DNA of 59,054 nt from Microbacteriaceae bacterium. Its GTDB lineage: Bacteria; Actinomycetota; Actinomycetes; Actinomycetales; Microbacteriaceae. A program made the translations under genes and the position numbers. Every line of letters begins with the position of its first letter. Within the stretch, counting starts at the first letter, position 1. The DNA lies in assembly GCA_027490915.1 (NCBI GenBank), contig JAIXXG010000026.1:1-59054 (forward strand). Reading direction: 5' to 3'. Under the pieces are notes generated by a model. It made no database searches and was not told where the DNA came from. It saw only the letters and a program-made list of their open reading frames with translations. Shown here in pieces: positions 6,908 through 16,900 of the stretch.

Positions 6908-9559
6908 GTGCGCGGCCTCGTTCCAGTCGCGGCCCACGCCGACCTGCACGTCGAGCGGCACGGCCAGGTCGGCCGCTTCGCCCATCCGCCGGCGCACGAT
7001 GCCCTCGAGGGCATCGCGCTCGCCCGGGGCGACCTCGAACACGAGCTCGTCGTGCACCTGCAGCAGGAGGCGCGAGCGGAGGGCATCCCGCGCCAGATCG
7101 GCCGCCACGTCGTTCATGGCGACCTTCATGATGTCGGCGGCCGATCCCTGGATCGGCGCGTTGAGCGCCTGCCGCTCGGCGTTCTCGCGCAGCACGCGGT
7201 TCGGGCTCTTGAGGTCGGGGAAGGGGCGCCGGCGGCCGAAGATCGTCTCGGTGTAGCCGTCGGCGCGCGCCTGCTCGACGACGCTGCGCAGGTAGTCGCG
7301 CACCGCGCCGAACCGGGCGAAGTAGTCGGCCATCAACTGCTTCGCCTCGCTCGTGTCGATGCGCAGCTGCTTGCTCAGCCCGAACGCGCTGAGGCCGTAG
7401 GCCAGACCGTAGCTCATCGCCTTGACCTTGGTGCGCATCTCGCTCGTGACGTCGGCCGGCTCGACGCCGAAGATGCGCGCACCGACGAAGCGGTGCAGGT
7501 CCTCCCCCGACCGGAACGCCTCGATGAGCCCCTCGTCGCCCGAGAGGTGAGCCATGATGCGCATCTCGATCTGCGAGTAGTCGGCGGTGAGGATGCCCTC
7601 GAAACCCTCCCCGGCGACGAAGGCGGCACGGATGCGGTGGCCGACCTCGGTGCGCACGGGGATGTTCTGCAGATTCGGGTCGGTCGACGAGATGCGCCCC
7701 GTCGAGGTGCCCGTCTGGTCGTAGGTGGTGTGGATGCGGCCATCGCTCGCGATCGCCGCTGTCAGCGTCTCGACGATCTGCTTGAGCTTCGTCGCATCGC
7801 GGTGCTGCAGCAGCAGGCCCAGGAACGGGTGCGGGTGCGCCTCCTGGAGGTCGGCGAGGGCGGCGGCGTCGGTCGAGTAGCCGGTCTTGGTGGCGCGCGT
7901 CTTCGGCATGCCGAGCTCGTCGAAGAGAACCTCCTGCAGTTGCTTCGGTGACCCGAGGTTCACCTCGCGACCGATCTCGGCGTACGCCTTCTGCGCCAGC
8001 TGCTCCGCCGTCGCCGTCAGCTCGGCGCCCACAGCGTCGAGGGCCGCGCGGTCGATCGCGATGCCGGTGCGCTGCATGCCCGCGAGCACCGGGGCGGCGG
8101 GCAGCTCGATCTCGGTGAGCACCCGCGTGCCGCCCTCGGGCAGGCTCGTGCGCTGCTCGGCGACGAGCCGGTGCAGGAACCAGGCCACCGTGGCCGGGCT
8201 GATCGCGCTCGTGTCGGGCACCAGCTGGTTCGGGTCGGGCTGCGGGATGCTCTCGCCGAGCGCGTCGTGCACGAGGTCGGCGAGGTCGTACGACTTCGCT
8301 GCCGGGCGTGCGAGCCAAGCGGCGAGTCGGGCGTCCCAGACGACCCCGTTCAGGCCGATGTCGAGCGCGGCGAGCACGCCCGCTGCCGCCTTGACGTCGG
8401 CGAGCAGCTTCGGGCTGTCCGACGCGAGCCAGGCCTCGAGCGCGGCGTAGTCGGGTCGATGGGCGGCCCAGTTGACCTGCACGCTCTCGGTCGCGGTGGC
8501 GAGGCCGATCGCGGCGAGGTCGCCGTGGGGAGCATCCACGATGACGGCGACCTCGTGCCCCGCGGTCGAGGCGAGCCAGGTCGCGAGCTCCTCGTCGACG
8601 AGGGTGCGCACGACGGGCAGGTCGGTGCGAGCAGCCGCCTCGGCCGGGTCGCCCATGTCGGCACCCTCGGCCTCGGCGATCTTCAGCACGCGCTCGGTGA
8701 GCGTGCGGAACTGGAGGCGCTCGAACACCTGGCGCACCGCGGGCACGTCCATCGGTCGCCGGTCGAGGTCGTGGGGGCCGAGCGGCAGCTGCACGTCGGT
8801 CACCAATCGGTTGAGGCGGCGGTTGCGCTCGGCGCGCTCGCGCTGCTCGCGGAGGTTCTGGCCGACCACACCACCGATCTCATCGATGTGCTGCCAGATG
8901 CCCTCGAGAGAGCCGTACTGGGTGATCCACTTGACGGCGGTCTTCTCGCCGACCTTGTCGATGCCGGGCAGGTTGTCGCTGGTCTCGCCCACCAGCGCGG
9001 CGATCTCGGGATACTGCTCGGGGTTGATGCCGTAGCGCTCGCGCACCGCGTCGGGGTCGTAGCGCTTGAGCTCGGCCACGCCTCGCGCGCTCGGATAGAG
9101 CAGCGTGACGTCGTCGGTGACGAGCTGGATGGTGTCGCGGTCTCCCGACACCACGAGCACCCGGAAGCCCTGCGCCGCCGCCTGCGTGGCGAGGGTGGCG
9201 AGGATGTCGTCGGCCTCGTAGTCCTCTTTCGTGATCGTGGGGATGCTCATGGCCGCGAGCGCCTCCTGCAGCAACGGCACCTGCCCCATGAACTCGGGCG
9301 GCGTCTCGCCCCGCGTGCCCTTGTACTCGGGGTACTCGCGCGTGCGGAAGGAGTAGCGCGAGATGTCGAACGCCACCCCGAGGTGGGTCGGCTTCTCTTT
9401 CGCCAGGAGGCTCAGGAGCATGGAGAGGAAGCCGTGGATGGCGTTCGTGTGCTGCCCGTCCCGCGTGACGAAGCTGTCGACCGGGAGGGCGTAGAAGGCC
9501 CGGAAAGCCAGGGAATGGCCATCGATGAGCAGGAGGGTAGGCTTTGCGGAGTCCGACAC
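6905..9559 (-). CDS. polA: DNA polymerase I
   Basis: PolA fills gaps and removes RNA primers in replication and repair. The 884 residues comprise a 5'-3' exonuclease domain (1 to about 300, with IDGHSLAFRAFYAL, the EADDILAT acidic cluster and SGDRDTIQL), a central segment where the 3'-5' exonuclease should be (about 310-490), and the polymerase domain. Palm motif A DYSQIEMR lies near 659, the O-helix RTKVKAMSYGLAYGLS after it, QRQALNAPIQGSAAD near 800, and motif C VHDE near 835. The central segment does not show the DxE and other acidic exonuclease motifs, as in other actinobacterial PolA proteins, so proofreading is probably absent. The GTG start at 9559 follows TAGGCT by seven bases (leaderless). 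Confidence 0.97.
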   Translation of the reverse strand: MSDSAKPTLLLIDGHSLAFRAFYALPVDSFVTRDGQHTNAIHGFLSMLLSLLAKEKPTHLGVAFDISRYSFRTREYPEYKGTRGETPPEFMGQVPLLQEALAAMSIPTITKEDYEADDILATLATQAAAQGFRVLVVSGDRDTIQLVTDDVTLLYPSARGVAELKRYDPDAVRERYGINPEQYPEIAALVGETSDNLPGIDKVGEKTAVKWITQYGSLEGIWQHIDEIGGVVGQNLREQRERAERNRRLNRLVTDVQLPLGPHDLDRRPMDVPAVRQVFERLQFRTLTERVLKIAEAEGADMGDPAEAAARTDLPVVRTLVDEELATWLASTAGHEVAVIVDAPHGDLAAIGLATATESVQVNWAAHRPDYAALEAWLASDSPKLLADVKAAAGVLAALDIGLNGVVWDARLAAWLARPAAKSYDLADLVHDALGESIPQPDPNQLVPDTSAISPATVAWFLHRLVAEQRTSLPEGGTRVLTEIELPAAPVLAGMQRTGIAIDRAALDAVGAELTATAEQLAQKAYAEIGREVNLGSPKQLQEVLFDELGMPKTRATKTGYSTDAAALADLQEAHPHPFLGLLLQHRDATKLKQIVETLTAAIASDGRIHTTYDQTGTSTGRISSTDPNLQNIPVRTEVGHRIRAAFVAGEGFEGILTADYSQIEMRIMAHLSGDEGLIEAFRSGEDLHRFVGARIFGVEPADVTSEMRTKVKAMSYGLAYGLSAFGLSKQLRIDTSEAKQLMADYFARFGAVRDYLRSVVEQARADGYTETIFGRRRPFPDLKSPNRVLRENAERQALNAPIQGSAADIMKVAMNDVAADLARDALRSRLLLQVHDELVFEVAPGERDALEGIVRRRMGEAADLAVPLDVQVGVGRDWNEAAH

Positions 9560-9566
9560 GTCGGCC

Positions 9567-9572
9567 AGCCTA
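9567..9572 (-). promoter_or_regulatory. -10 element TAGGCT of polA (leaderless)
   Basis: TAGGCT followed by GGCCGAC and the polA GTG. There is no ribosome-binding site between them. Confidence 0.6.
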
Positions 9573-9645
9573 CTCAGGTGAGCCGACCCGACTGCGAGAC
9601 CGTGATCGCGGCCCGAGCGACGATGACGGTCGGCCCGGAGGCCGC

Positions 9646-10071
9646 ATGACGATCCTGCCCCCCGATCTCGATCCTGAGCTCATCGAGCGCCTCGTCGGCA
9701 CCCGCGGCGGCGCGCTGACTCAAAAGATGGGTATCGAGTTCCTCGAGCTCTCCGCCGAGCGCAGCGTCGCGACGATGCCCGTCGAGGGCAACACGCAGGT
9801 CATCGGGCTGCTGCACGGTGGCGCGCACGTCGTGCTCGGCGAGAGCCTCGGCTCGATCTCCTCCGCCATCCATGCGGGCCCTGGCCGCTATGCGGTCGGC
9901 ATCGAGATCAACGCCACGCACAGCCGGTCGATCACCGAGGGTCTGGTCACAGGCACCTGCACGGCCCTCGTGCTCGGCCGCACGCTGTGCACCCACGAGA
10001 TCGTCATGACCGACGAGCAGGGCCACCGTCTCTCGACGGTGCGCATGACGAACATGCTGCGCGACCGCTGA
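9646..10071 (+). CDS. Hotdog-fold (PaaI-type) thioesterase
   Basis: A 141-residue single hotdog domain of the PaaI acyl-CoA thioesterase family. The helix motif LLHGGAHVVLGESLGS at about residues 46-62 carries the HGG and the downstream glutamate expected near the active site, and the VGIEINATHSRS segment forms the central strand. Such enzymes hydrolyse small aryl- or acyl-CoA thioesters in the cytosol; the substrate cannot be read from sequence. The ATG at 9646 is supported by GGAGG at 9636-9641 with a short spacer; earlier in-frame codons lack a ribosome-binding site. It is divergent from polA and convergent with the ANTAR regulator. Position next to polA is common in this family of bacteria. 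Confidence 0.85.
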   Translation: MTILPPDLDPELIERLVGTRGGALTQKMGIEFLELSAERSVATMPVEGNTQVIGLLHGGAHVVLGESLGSISSAIHAGPGRYAVGIEINATHSRSITEGLVTGTCTALVLGRTLCTHEIVMTDEQGHRLSTVRMTNMLRDR

Positions 10072-10130
10072 TCGCCCCCCGTTCGCGCGGCCCAGCATCG
10101 CGCGGTGCGGCGTGCGCCGATTGAGGGACG

Positions 10131-10775
10131 CTACTCGTCGCCCTCGGCGGCCGCCGCCTTCTTGGAGGCGTCCTTCTTCGGGCCCAGCTGGTCGATGATC
10201 GCCTGCGCCACCGCCTGCATCGTGGTGCGGCGGTCCATGGACGCCTTCTGGATCCACCGGAAGGCCTCGGGCTCGGTGAGGCCCATCCGCTCGTTCAGGA
10301 GACCCTTCGCCCGATCCACCAGCTTGCGGGTCTCGAAGCGCTCGACGAGGTCGGCGACCTCCGCCTCGAGCGTGATGATCTGCTGGTAGCGGCTCAGCGC
10401 CACCTCGATCGCCGGGAGGAGGTCGTTGGGGGTGAACGGCTTGACGACGTAGGCCAGCGCTCCCGCCTCGACCGCCTGCTCGACCAACTCCTTCTGGCTG
10501 AAGGCCGTGAGCAGCACGACGGGCGCGATGTGGTTCTCGCTGAGGCGCTTGGCGGCCTCGATGCCGTCGAGCTTGGGCATGCGGATGTCCATGACCACGA
10601 GGTCGGGGCGCAGCTCGGTGGCGAGCGCCACCGCGGTCTCGCCGTCGCCGGCCTCCCCCACGACGTCGAATCCGTTGTCACGGAGGATCTCGACGATGTC
10701 CATGCGGATGAGGGATTCGTCCTCCGCGACGACGACGCGGCGCGGGGCGGTGGCGTTCTGATCCTGGTCACTCAC
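10131..10775 (-). CDS. ANTAR-domain response regulator, PdtaR-like
   Basis: A 214-residue regulator with an N-terminal receiver domain (about 12-125) and a C-terminal ANTAR RNA-binding domain (about 140-200). The phosphoacceptor is Asp63 in LVVMDIRMPK, with the acidic pair in VAEDE near 17-20, the conserved TAF and the VKPF lysine. The ANTAR part reads LETRKL-type FETRKLVDRAKGLL, AFRWIQKASMDRRTTM. It closely resembles mycobacterial PdtaR (Rv1626), the cytosolic partner of the PdtaS kinase; ANTAR proteins act as antiterminators by binding paired stem-loops. I prefer the GTG at 10775, seven bases after TAGGCT, over the TTG at 10781. The lysine/alanine-rich tail is probably disordered. No cognate kinase is in the window. 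Confidence 0.93.
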   Translation of the reverse strand: MSDQDQNATAPRRVVVAEDESLIRMDIVEILRDNGFDVVGEAGDGETAVALATELRPDLVVMDIRMPKLDGIEAAKRLSENHIAPVVLLTAFSQKELVEQAVEAGALAYVVKPFTPNDLLPAIEVALSRYQQIITLEAEVADLVERFETRKLVDRAKGLLNERMGLTEPEAFRWIQKASMDRRTTMQAVAQAIIDQLGPKKDASKKAAAAEGDE

Positions 10776-10782
10776 GGCCAAA

Positions 10783-10788
10783 AGCCTA
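10783..10788 (-). promoter_or_regulatory. -10 element TAGGCT of the ANTAR regulator (leaderless)
   Basis: TAGGCT, then seven bases, then GTG at 10775. The spacing is the argument for choosing GTG over the TTG two codons upstream. The element lies in the short divergent gap with tRNA-Leu. Confidence 0.55.
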
Positions 10789-10823
10789 CGGTATCGTCAT
10801 GGCCCAGGGCCTCGAGGGCCCAG

Positions 10824-10906
10824 GCCGGCTTGGCGGAATGGTAGACGCGGCGCACTCAAAATGCGTTGTCCGAGAGGACGTGTGGGTTCGAGCCCCACAG
10901 CCGGTA
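10824..10906 (+). tRNA. tRNA-Leu, anticodon CAA
   Basis: The acceptor stem GCCGGCT pairs with AGCCGGT (one terminal G-U), and the discriminator is A at 10906. The anticodon stem GCGCA/TGCGT encloses CTCAAAA, giving anticodon CAA for the leucine codon UUG. A long variable arm (TGTCCGAGAGGACG) marks it as a class II tRNA, and the T arm is GTGGG-TTCGAGC-CCCAC. CCA is not encoded: the genome continues CGA, so the end must be added by nucleotidyltransferase. A TACGGT at 10787-10792 could be its -10 element. UUG is rare in such high-GC genomes. Confidence 0.96.
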
Positions 10907-10948
10907 CGACGAAGGGCCGCACTCCCAGCGAGTGCGGCCCTTCGTCGT
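10906..10948. terminator. Bidirectional 19-bp terminator between tRNA-Leu and pyk
   Basis: A perfect 19-bp stem (10906-10924 with 10930-10948) and a five-base loop. It begins on the tRNA discriminator base and ends five bases from the pyk stop codon, so one hairpin serves both convergent genes. Confidence 0.9.
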
Positions 10949-10953
10949 GTGCG

Positions 10954-12411
10954 TCAGTCGGCGTCGGCGCCGCTCTGCCAGACCGGCGCGACGGCGTTGA
11001 TCGCGTCACCGACGACGTGCACGCGCAGGTCGTTGGTCGAGCCGGGGATTCCGGGGGGCGAGCCCGAGATCACGACGACCTTGTCGCCGATGTCAGCAAG
11101 GCCCTCGCGCAGCAGGGCCTCGTCGACCTGGCGGTACATCGCGTCGGTGTGGGTGACGCGCTCGACGAGGAACGACTCGATGCCCCAGGTGAGGGCCATG
11201 CGGCGCTGGATGCTCTCGAGCGGCGTGAAGGCCTTCATCGGAACCCGGAAGCGCAGGCGCGACATCCGGCGCGCCGAGTCGCCCGACTCGGTGAACACGC
11301 AGACGTACTTCGCCTCGACGAAGTCGGCCACCTCGGCCGCGGCGAGCGTGATCGCTCCGCCCTGGGTGCGCGGCTTCGTGCCGAGCGGCGGGATGCGCTC
11401 CAGACCGTGCTCCTCGGTGGAGGCCACGATGCGGGCCATCGTCGAGACGGTGATGACGGGGAACTCGCCGACGCTCGTCTCGCCGCTCAGCATGACGGCG
11501 TCAGCGCCGTCGAGCACGGCGTTCGCCACGTCGGAGGTCTCGGCGCGGGTCGGGATCGGGTTGCTGATCATCGACTCGAGCATCTGGGTCGCCACGATCA
11601 CCGGCTTGGCCATGCGGCGCGCCAGCTCGACCGCGCGCTTCTGCACGATCGGCACGGCCTCGAGCGGCAGCTCGACGCCGAGGTCTCCGCGCGCGACCAT
11701 GATGCCGTCGAACGCGTCGACGATCTCCTCGAGAGCGTCCACGGCCTGCGGCTTCTCGATCTTCGCGATGACCGGGATGCTGCGCCCCTCCTCGCGCATG
11801 ATCGCGTGCACGCGATTCACGTCGGAGGCATTGCGGACGAACGAGAGCGCGATGTAATCGGCACCGAGCTTGAGGCCCCAGCGCAGGTCGTCCTCGTCCT
11901 TCTCGGAGAGCGCCGGCACGTTCACCGCGACGCCGGGGAGGTTGATGCCCTTGTTGTTTGACACCGGGCCCGCGACGATGACCTCGGTGCGCACGCGCAC
12001 GCCGTCGGTGTCGAGCACCTTGACCTTCACCTTGCCGTCGTCGATCAGCAGGAAGTCGCCGGGCTTCACGTCGGCGGGCAGCCCCTTGAAGGTCGTGCTG
12101 CAGATCTCCTTCGTGCCGAGGATGTCCTCGGTGGTGATCGTGAAGATGTCGCCCTCGGCCAGCTCGTGCGGGCCGTTCTCGAACTTGCCGAGACGGATCT
12201 TCGGGCCCTGCAGGTCGACGAGCACGGCGACCGGCTTGCCGGCATCGGCGGCGGCCTGCCGCACGTTGCGGTAGACCTCCTCGTGCACCTCGTAGCTGCC
12301 GTGGCTCAGGTTCATGCGGGCGACATTGACGCCCGCCTCGATGATGGCCCGGATGTTCTCGTAGCTGGACGTCGCCGGCCCGAGGGTGGCGACGATCTTC
12401 GCGCGTCTCAT
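10954..12411 (-). CDS. pyk: Pyruvate kinase
   Basis: Pyruvate kinase transfers phosphate from phosphoenolpyruvate to ADP, the final ATP-yielding step of glycolysis. The 485-residue product begins MRRAKIVATLGPATSS, the standard N-terminus. It shows the NLSHGSYEVHEEV substrate loop, the signature around IPVIAKIEKPQAVDALEEI (catalytic lysine near 220), the MVARGDLGVELPLE metal/phosphate motif and the KPVIVATQMLESMI helix. The C-terminal allosteric domain is present (SGDSARRMSRLRFRVP). The ATG at 12411 has GAGGA six bases upstream; longer versions would overlap gltD. It is separated from gltD by a 62-base gap holding a hairpin and so is likely its own unit. Confidence 0.97.
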   Translation of the reverse strand: MRRAKIVATLGPATSSYENIRAIIEAGVNVARMNLSHGSYEVHEEVYRNVRQAAADAGKPVAVLVDLQGPKIRLGKFENGPHELAEGDIFTITTEDILGTKEICSTTFKGLPADVKPGDFLLIDDGKVKVKVLDTDGVRVRTEVIVAGPVSNNKGINLPGVAVNVPALSEKDEDDLRWGLKLGADYIALSFVRNASDVNRVHAIMREEGRSIPVIAKIEKPQAVDALEEIVDAFDGIMVARGDLGVELPLEAVPIVQKRAVELARRMAKPVIVATQMLESMISNPIPTRAETSDVANAVLDGADAVMLSGETSVGEFPVITVSTMARIVASTEEHGLERIPPLGTKPRTQGGAITLAAAEVADFVEAKYVCVFTESGDSARRMSRLRFRVPMKAFTPLESIQRRMALTWGIESFLVERVTHTDAMYRQVDEALLREGLADIGDKVVVISGSPPGIPGSTNDLRVHVVGDAINAVAPVWQSGADAD

Positions 12412-12453
12412 GAGTTCCTCACGTGGGGTGGTGGTGGTAGAGGTGGTGCAGGT

Positions 12454-12470
12454 CGGGGCCAGAGGCCCCG
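12454..12470 (-). terminator. Terminator hairpin after gltD
   Basis: CGGGGCC and GGCCCCG flank the loop AGA, three bases past the gltD stop codon. It is short but purely GC and placed where gltBD transcription should end before pyk. Confidence 0.6.
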
Positions 12471-12473
12471 GGG

Positions 12474-13931
12474 TCAGACGGTCAGGGGTCGGTCGGTGGC
12501 GCGCACCGGTGCGGGCAGTGCGCTCTCCCCTTGAAGGTACGCGTCGACGGCCGCGGCCGCAGCGCGGCCCTCGGCGATCGCCCACACGATGAGGGACGCA
12601 CCACGGCCGGCGTCGCCCGCCACGAACACCCCGGCCTCGCCGGTGGTGTAGTCGGCCTCGCGCCGGATGGCGCCGCGGTCGTCGAAGGGCAGACCGAGCT
12701 GCTCGTCGAGGCTCCCCCGGGCCGCCCCGGTGAAGCCGAGGGCCAGCAGTACGAGGTCGGCCGGGATCTCCCGCTCGGTGCCCGCCTTCGGCACCCGGCG
12801 ACCGTCGCGGTACTCGGTCTCCGCGACGCGGATCGCGCGCACCTCTCCCGCGTCGGTGGTGAGGAACTCCACGGTCGAGGCCAGGTAGACGCGCTCTCCG
12901 CCCTCCTCGTGCGCGCTCTGCACCTCGAACAGCGTCGGCTGCATCGGCCAGGGCTGGTTCTCGGGCCGCTCGCTCGGGGGCTGCTTGCCGATCGCGAGGT
13001 TGGTGACGCTGAGGGCTCCCTGGCGGTGGGCGGTGCCGATGCAGTCGGCACCGGTGTCACCACCGCCGAGCACGACGACGTGCTTGCCCTCGGCCGTGAT
13101 CTGGTTCGGCACCGTGTCGCCCGCCTGCACGCGGTTCGCCTGCGTGAGGTACTCCATGGCGAAGTGGATGCCCAGGGCATCGCGGCCCGGGATCGCCAGG
13201 TCGCGCGGCTCAGGAGCACCGGTCGCGATGAGCACCGCGTCGTAGCGCGTGCGCAGCTCGGTCCAGGTGATGTCGACGCCGATCTCGACGCCGGCGCGGA
13301 AGCGCGTGCCCTCGGCCTGCATCTGCGTGAGGCGGGCATCCAGGTGCCGCTTCTCCATCTTGAAGTCGGGGATGCCGTACCGCAGCAGACCGCCGATGCG
13401 GTCGTCCTTCTCGAAGACGGCCACCGTGTGCCCGACGCGGGTGAGCTGCTGGGCCGCCGCGAGACCAGCGGGACCGGACCCGACGACAGCGACCGTCTTG
13501 CCGGTCAGTCGCTCGGGCGGCACGGGCTGCACCCATCCGTTGTTCCAGGCCTGCTCGATGATCGAGGCCTCGACCTGCTTGATCGTGACGGCCGGCTGGT
13601 TGATGGCCAGCACGCACGACGACTCGCACGGAGCGGGGCAGAGCTTGCCCGTGAACTCGGGGAAGTTGTTCGTGGCGTGCAGTCGCTCGATGGCCTGGCG
13701 GCCCTCGCCGCGCCAGGTGAGGTCGTTCCACTCGGGGATGAGGTTGCCGAGCGGGCATCCCTGGTGGCAGAAGGGAACGCCGCAGTCCATGCAGCGCCCG
13801 GCCTGACGGCGGAGGACCGCGGGGTCGCCCTGCTCGTAGACCTCCTTCCAGTCCATGAGCCGCAGCGGCACCGGGCGGCGCGGCGGGAGCTCGCGCTCGG
13901 GCACCGTAATGAAGCCTCGGGGGTCAGCCAC
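12474..13931 (-). CDS. gltD: Glutamate synthase (NADPH) small subunit
   Basis: GltD passes electrons from NADPH through FAD and [4Fe-4S] clusters to the large subunit, which makes glutamate from 2-oxoglutarate and glutamine. The 485 residues open with the cysteine-rich cluster region ([17 protein letters not shown] and CPAPCESSC, about residues 47-115), then the FAD-binding [15 protein letters not shown] near 150 and the NADPH-binding [12 protein letters not shown] near 288. The C-terminal [12 protein letters not shown] is the second FAD contact. The GTG at 13931 overlaps the gltB stop by eight bases, so the two subunits are translationally coupled. The length is typical of the family. Confidence 0.97.
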   Translation of the reverse strand: MADPRGFITVPERELPPRRPVPLRLMDWKEVYEQGDPAVLRRQAGRCMDCGVPFCHQGCPLGNLIPEWNDLTWRGEGRQAIERLHATNNFPEFTGKLCPAPCESSCVLAINQPAVTIKQVEASIIEQAWNNGWVQPVPPERLTGKTVAVVGSGPAGLAAAQQLTRVGHTVAVFEKDDRIGGLLRYGIPDFKMEKRHLDARLTQMQAEGTRFRAGVEIGVDITWTELRTRYDAVLIATGAPEPRDLAIPGRDALGIHFAMEYLTQANRVQAGDTVPNQITAEGKHVVVLGGGDTGADCIGTAHRQGALSVTNLAIGKQPPSERPENQPWPMQPTLFEVQSAHEEGGERVYLASTVEFLTTDAGEVRAIRVAETEYRDGRRVPKAGTEREIPADLVLLALGFTGAARGSLDEQLGLPFDDRGAIRREADYTTGEAGVFVAGDAGRGASLIVWAIAEGRAAAAAVDAYLQGESALPAPVRATDRPLTV

Positions 13932-16900
13932 CGGTCACCTCCAGGATGCGGCCCCACACGATGTCGCCATCGGGGTCGAGGCCTTCGTCGAGCGCGGTCT
14001 GCCGCGTGGCGAGCACGGCGGCGAAGTCGCGCGGGAGCACCTTCACGAAACGGTCGAGCGCGGCGTCGCCCTCGCCGAGGAGCCGGGCGGCCAGGGCCGA
14101 CTCGGTCTCGTCGTGGTGCTGGCGGAGCAGGCCGGTCACGATCGCGCGGTCGTCGGCATCGAGCGGCAGCAGCTCGAGCTCGCCGGAGGCGAGGGCCTCG
14201 GCGTTCACCCGCTCGCGCCGGAGGTCGTGCACGTACGCCACACCGCCGGACATGCCGGCACCGAGGTTGCGGCCCGTCGTGCCGAGGATCACCGCGGTGC
14301 CGCCGGTCATGTACTCGAGCGCGTGGTCGCCGACGCCCTCGACGACCGCGGTCGCCCCGGAGTTGCGCACCAGGAACCGCTCGCCCACGATGCCGCGGAT
14401 GAACAGCTCACCGCTCGTGGCGCCGTAGCCGATCACGTTGCCCGCGATGACGTTGCGCTCCGCGTGGAAGACGGCGTCGCGCGGCGGGCGCACGATGATG
14501 CGACCGCCCGAGAGACCCTTGCCGACGTAGTCGTTGCTGTCGCCCGAGAGCCGCAGCGTGATGCCGCGCGGCATGAAGGCGCCCAGGCTCTGCCCCGCCG
14601 CGCCCGTGAGCGTGACATCGATCGTGTCGGGAGCGAGCCCGTGCTCTCCGTAGCGCTTGGTGACGTGGTGGCCCAGCATCGTTCCGACCGCGCGCTCGGT
14701 GTTGCGCACCGGCAGGTCGATGCGCACCGGAGCACCGTGGTCGAGCGCATCGGCGCTCAGGCGGATGAGCTCGTTGTCGAAGTGCTCCTCGAGCTCGTGG
14801 TCCTGCTCCTCGCGCTTCGTGCGCGGAGCATCCTCGCCGAAGACCGGCCCGCTGAGGATCGGCGTGAGGTCGAGGCCGTCGGCCTTCCAGTGCCGCACCG
14901 CACGATCGACGTCGAGCAGGTCGGCGCGCCCGATCGCCTCCTCGAGGCTGCGGAAGCCCAGGGCGGCGAGGTACTCGCGCACCTCCTCGGCGAGGAACTC
15001 CATGAAGGTGATGACGAACTCGGGAGTGCCCGTGAAGCGCTTGCGCAGCTCGGGGTTCTGCGTCGCGACGCCCACCGGGCAGGTGTCGAGATGGCACACC
15101 CGCATGAGGATGCAGCCGGAGACGACCATCGGCGCGGTCGCGAAGCCGAACTCCTCGGCCCCCAGCAGAGCGGCGACGATGACGTCGCGCCCGGTCTTCA
15201 TCTGCCCGTCGGCCTGCACCGTCACCCGACCGCGCATGTTGTTGAGCATGAGCGTCTGCTGCGCCTCGGCGAGACCGAGCTCCCACGGCGTGCCGGCGTG
15301 CTTGAGCGAGTTGAGCGGGCTGGCACCCGTTCCGCCGTCGTGCCCCGAGATGAGCACGACGTCGGCCTTCGCCTTGGCGACGCCCGCCGCGACCGCGCCG
15401 ATGCCCGACTGGCTCACGAGCTTGACGTGCACGCGCGCGGAGGGGTTCGACCGCTTGAGGTCGAAGATCAGCTGCTTGAGGTCTTCGATCGAGTAGATGT
15501 CGTGGTGGGGCGGCGGCGAGATGAGACCGACGCCGGGCGTGCCGTGCCGCAGCCGGGCGATCCACGGGTAGACCTTGTTGGCGGGCAGCTGACCGCCCTC
15601 ACCGGGCTTGGCGCCCTGCGCCATCTTGATCTGGATGTCGTCCGCGTGGGTCAGGTAGAGGCTGGTCACCCCGAACCGCCCGGACGCGACCTGCTTGATG
15701 GCGCTGCGCTTCTCAGGATCGAGCAGCCGCTCGGGGCTCTCGCCGCCCTCGCCGGTGTTGCTGCGGCCCCCGATGCGGTTCATCGCGATGGCGAGCGTCT
15801 CGTGCATCTCGGGGCTGATGGCGCCCATGCTCATCGCGCCGGTCGTGAACCGCCGGATGATCGACTCGACCGATTCGACCTCGTCGAGCGGCACAGGCGA
15901 ACGCTCCTCCGTCTTGAGGCGGAACAGCCCGCGGAGCGTCATCAGGTTCTCGGCCTGCTCGTCGACGGCGCGCGTGTACTCGCGGAAGATGTCGTAGCGC
16001 TTGGCCCGCGTCGCGTGCTGCAGACGGAACACCGTCTCGGGGTTGAACAGGTGGGGCGGCCCCTCGCGACGCCACTGGTACTCGCCGCCCGTCTGCAGGC
16101 GCTCGTGCGGGTTGGCCGGCGCGGTGGCGGGATACGCGAGCGCATGCCGCGCCGCGTTCTCGCGCGCGACGGTGTCGATGCCGACCCCGCCGAGAACGCT
16201 CGTCGTGCCGGTGAAGTAGCGGTCGACGAACTCCTGGCTGAGACCGACGGCCTCGAAGGCCTGCGCGCCGCCGTAGGAGGCGACCGTCGAGATGCCCATC
16301 TTCGACATGATCTTCAGCACGCCCTTGCCGAGCGCCTTGATGACATTGCGCACCGCCTTCTCGGGGGTGATGCCGGTGATCATGCCCGAGCGGACGAGGT
16401 TCTCGACCGTCTCCATCGCGAGGTAGGGGTTGATCGCCGAGGCGCCGTAGCCGATGAGCACGGCGCAGTGATGCACCTCGCGCACGTCGCCCGCCTCGAC
16501 GATGAGCCCGACCTGCATCCGCTTCTCGGTGCGGATCAGGTGATGGTGCACGGCCGCTAGCATCAGCAGTGACGGCACGGGAGCCAGATCGGCGGTGGAG
16601 TCGCGGTCGCTCAGCACGATGAACTCCGCGCCGTCGGCGATCGCGTCATCGACCTCGGCGCACATCGCCTCGATGCGGCGCTCGAGAGCCTTCGGCCCCT
16701 TGTCGACCCGGTAGAGGCCCTTGATGGTCGTCGTGAGCGAGCTGCCCGGACGCGGGTCGATGTGCTGGATCTTCGCGAGCTCGTCGTTGTCGATGATCGG
16801 GAAGTCGAGGATGACCTGGCGCGCATGGCGCGGGGTGGCCTCGAGCAGATTGCGCTCGGGGCCGAGGCCGACCTGCATCGACGTGACGACCTCCTCGCGG

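Noticed and set aside
10084-10104. CGCGCG repeated with nine bases between in the convergent gap after the thioesterase gene
   Set aside because: Six alternating GC pairs arise easily by chance in this composition, and there is no U-tract.
12531-16560. Long plus-strand open frames opposite gltB and gltD (12531-14402 and 13855-16560)
   Set aside because: Mirror frames of the gltBD coding sequence; no recognisable domains and no ribosome-binding sites.
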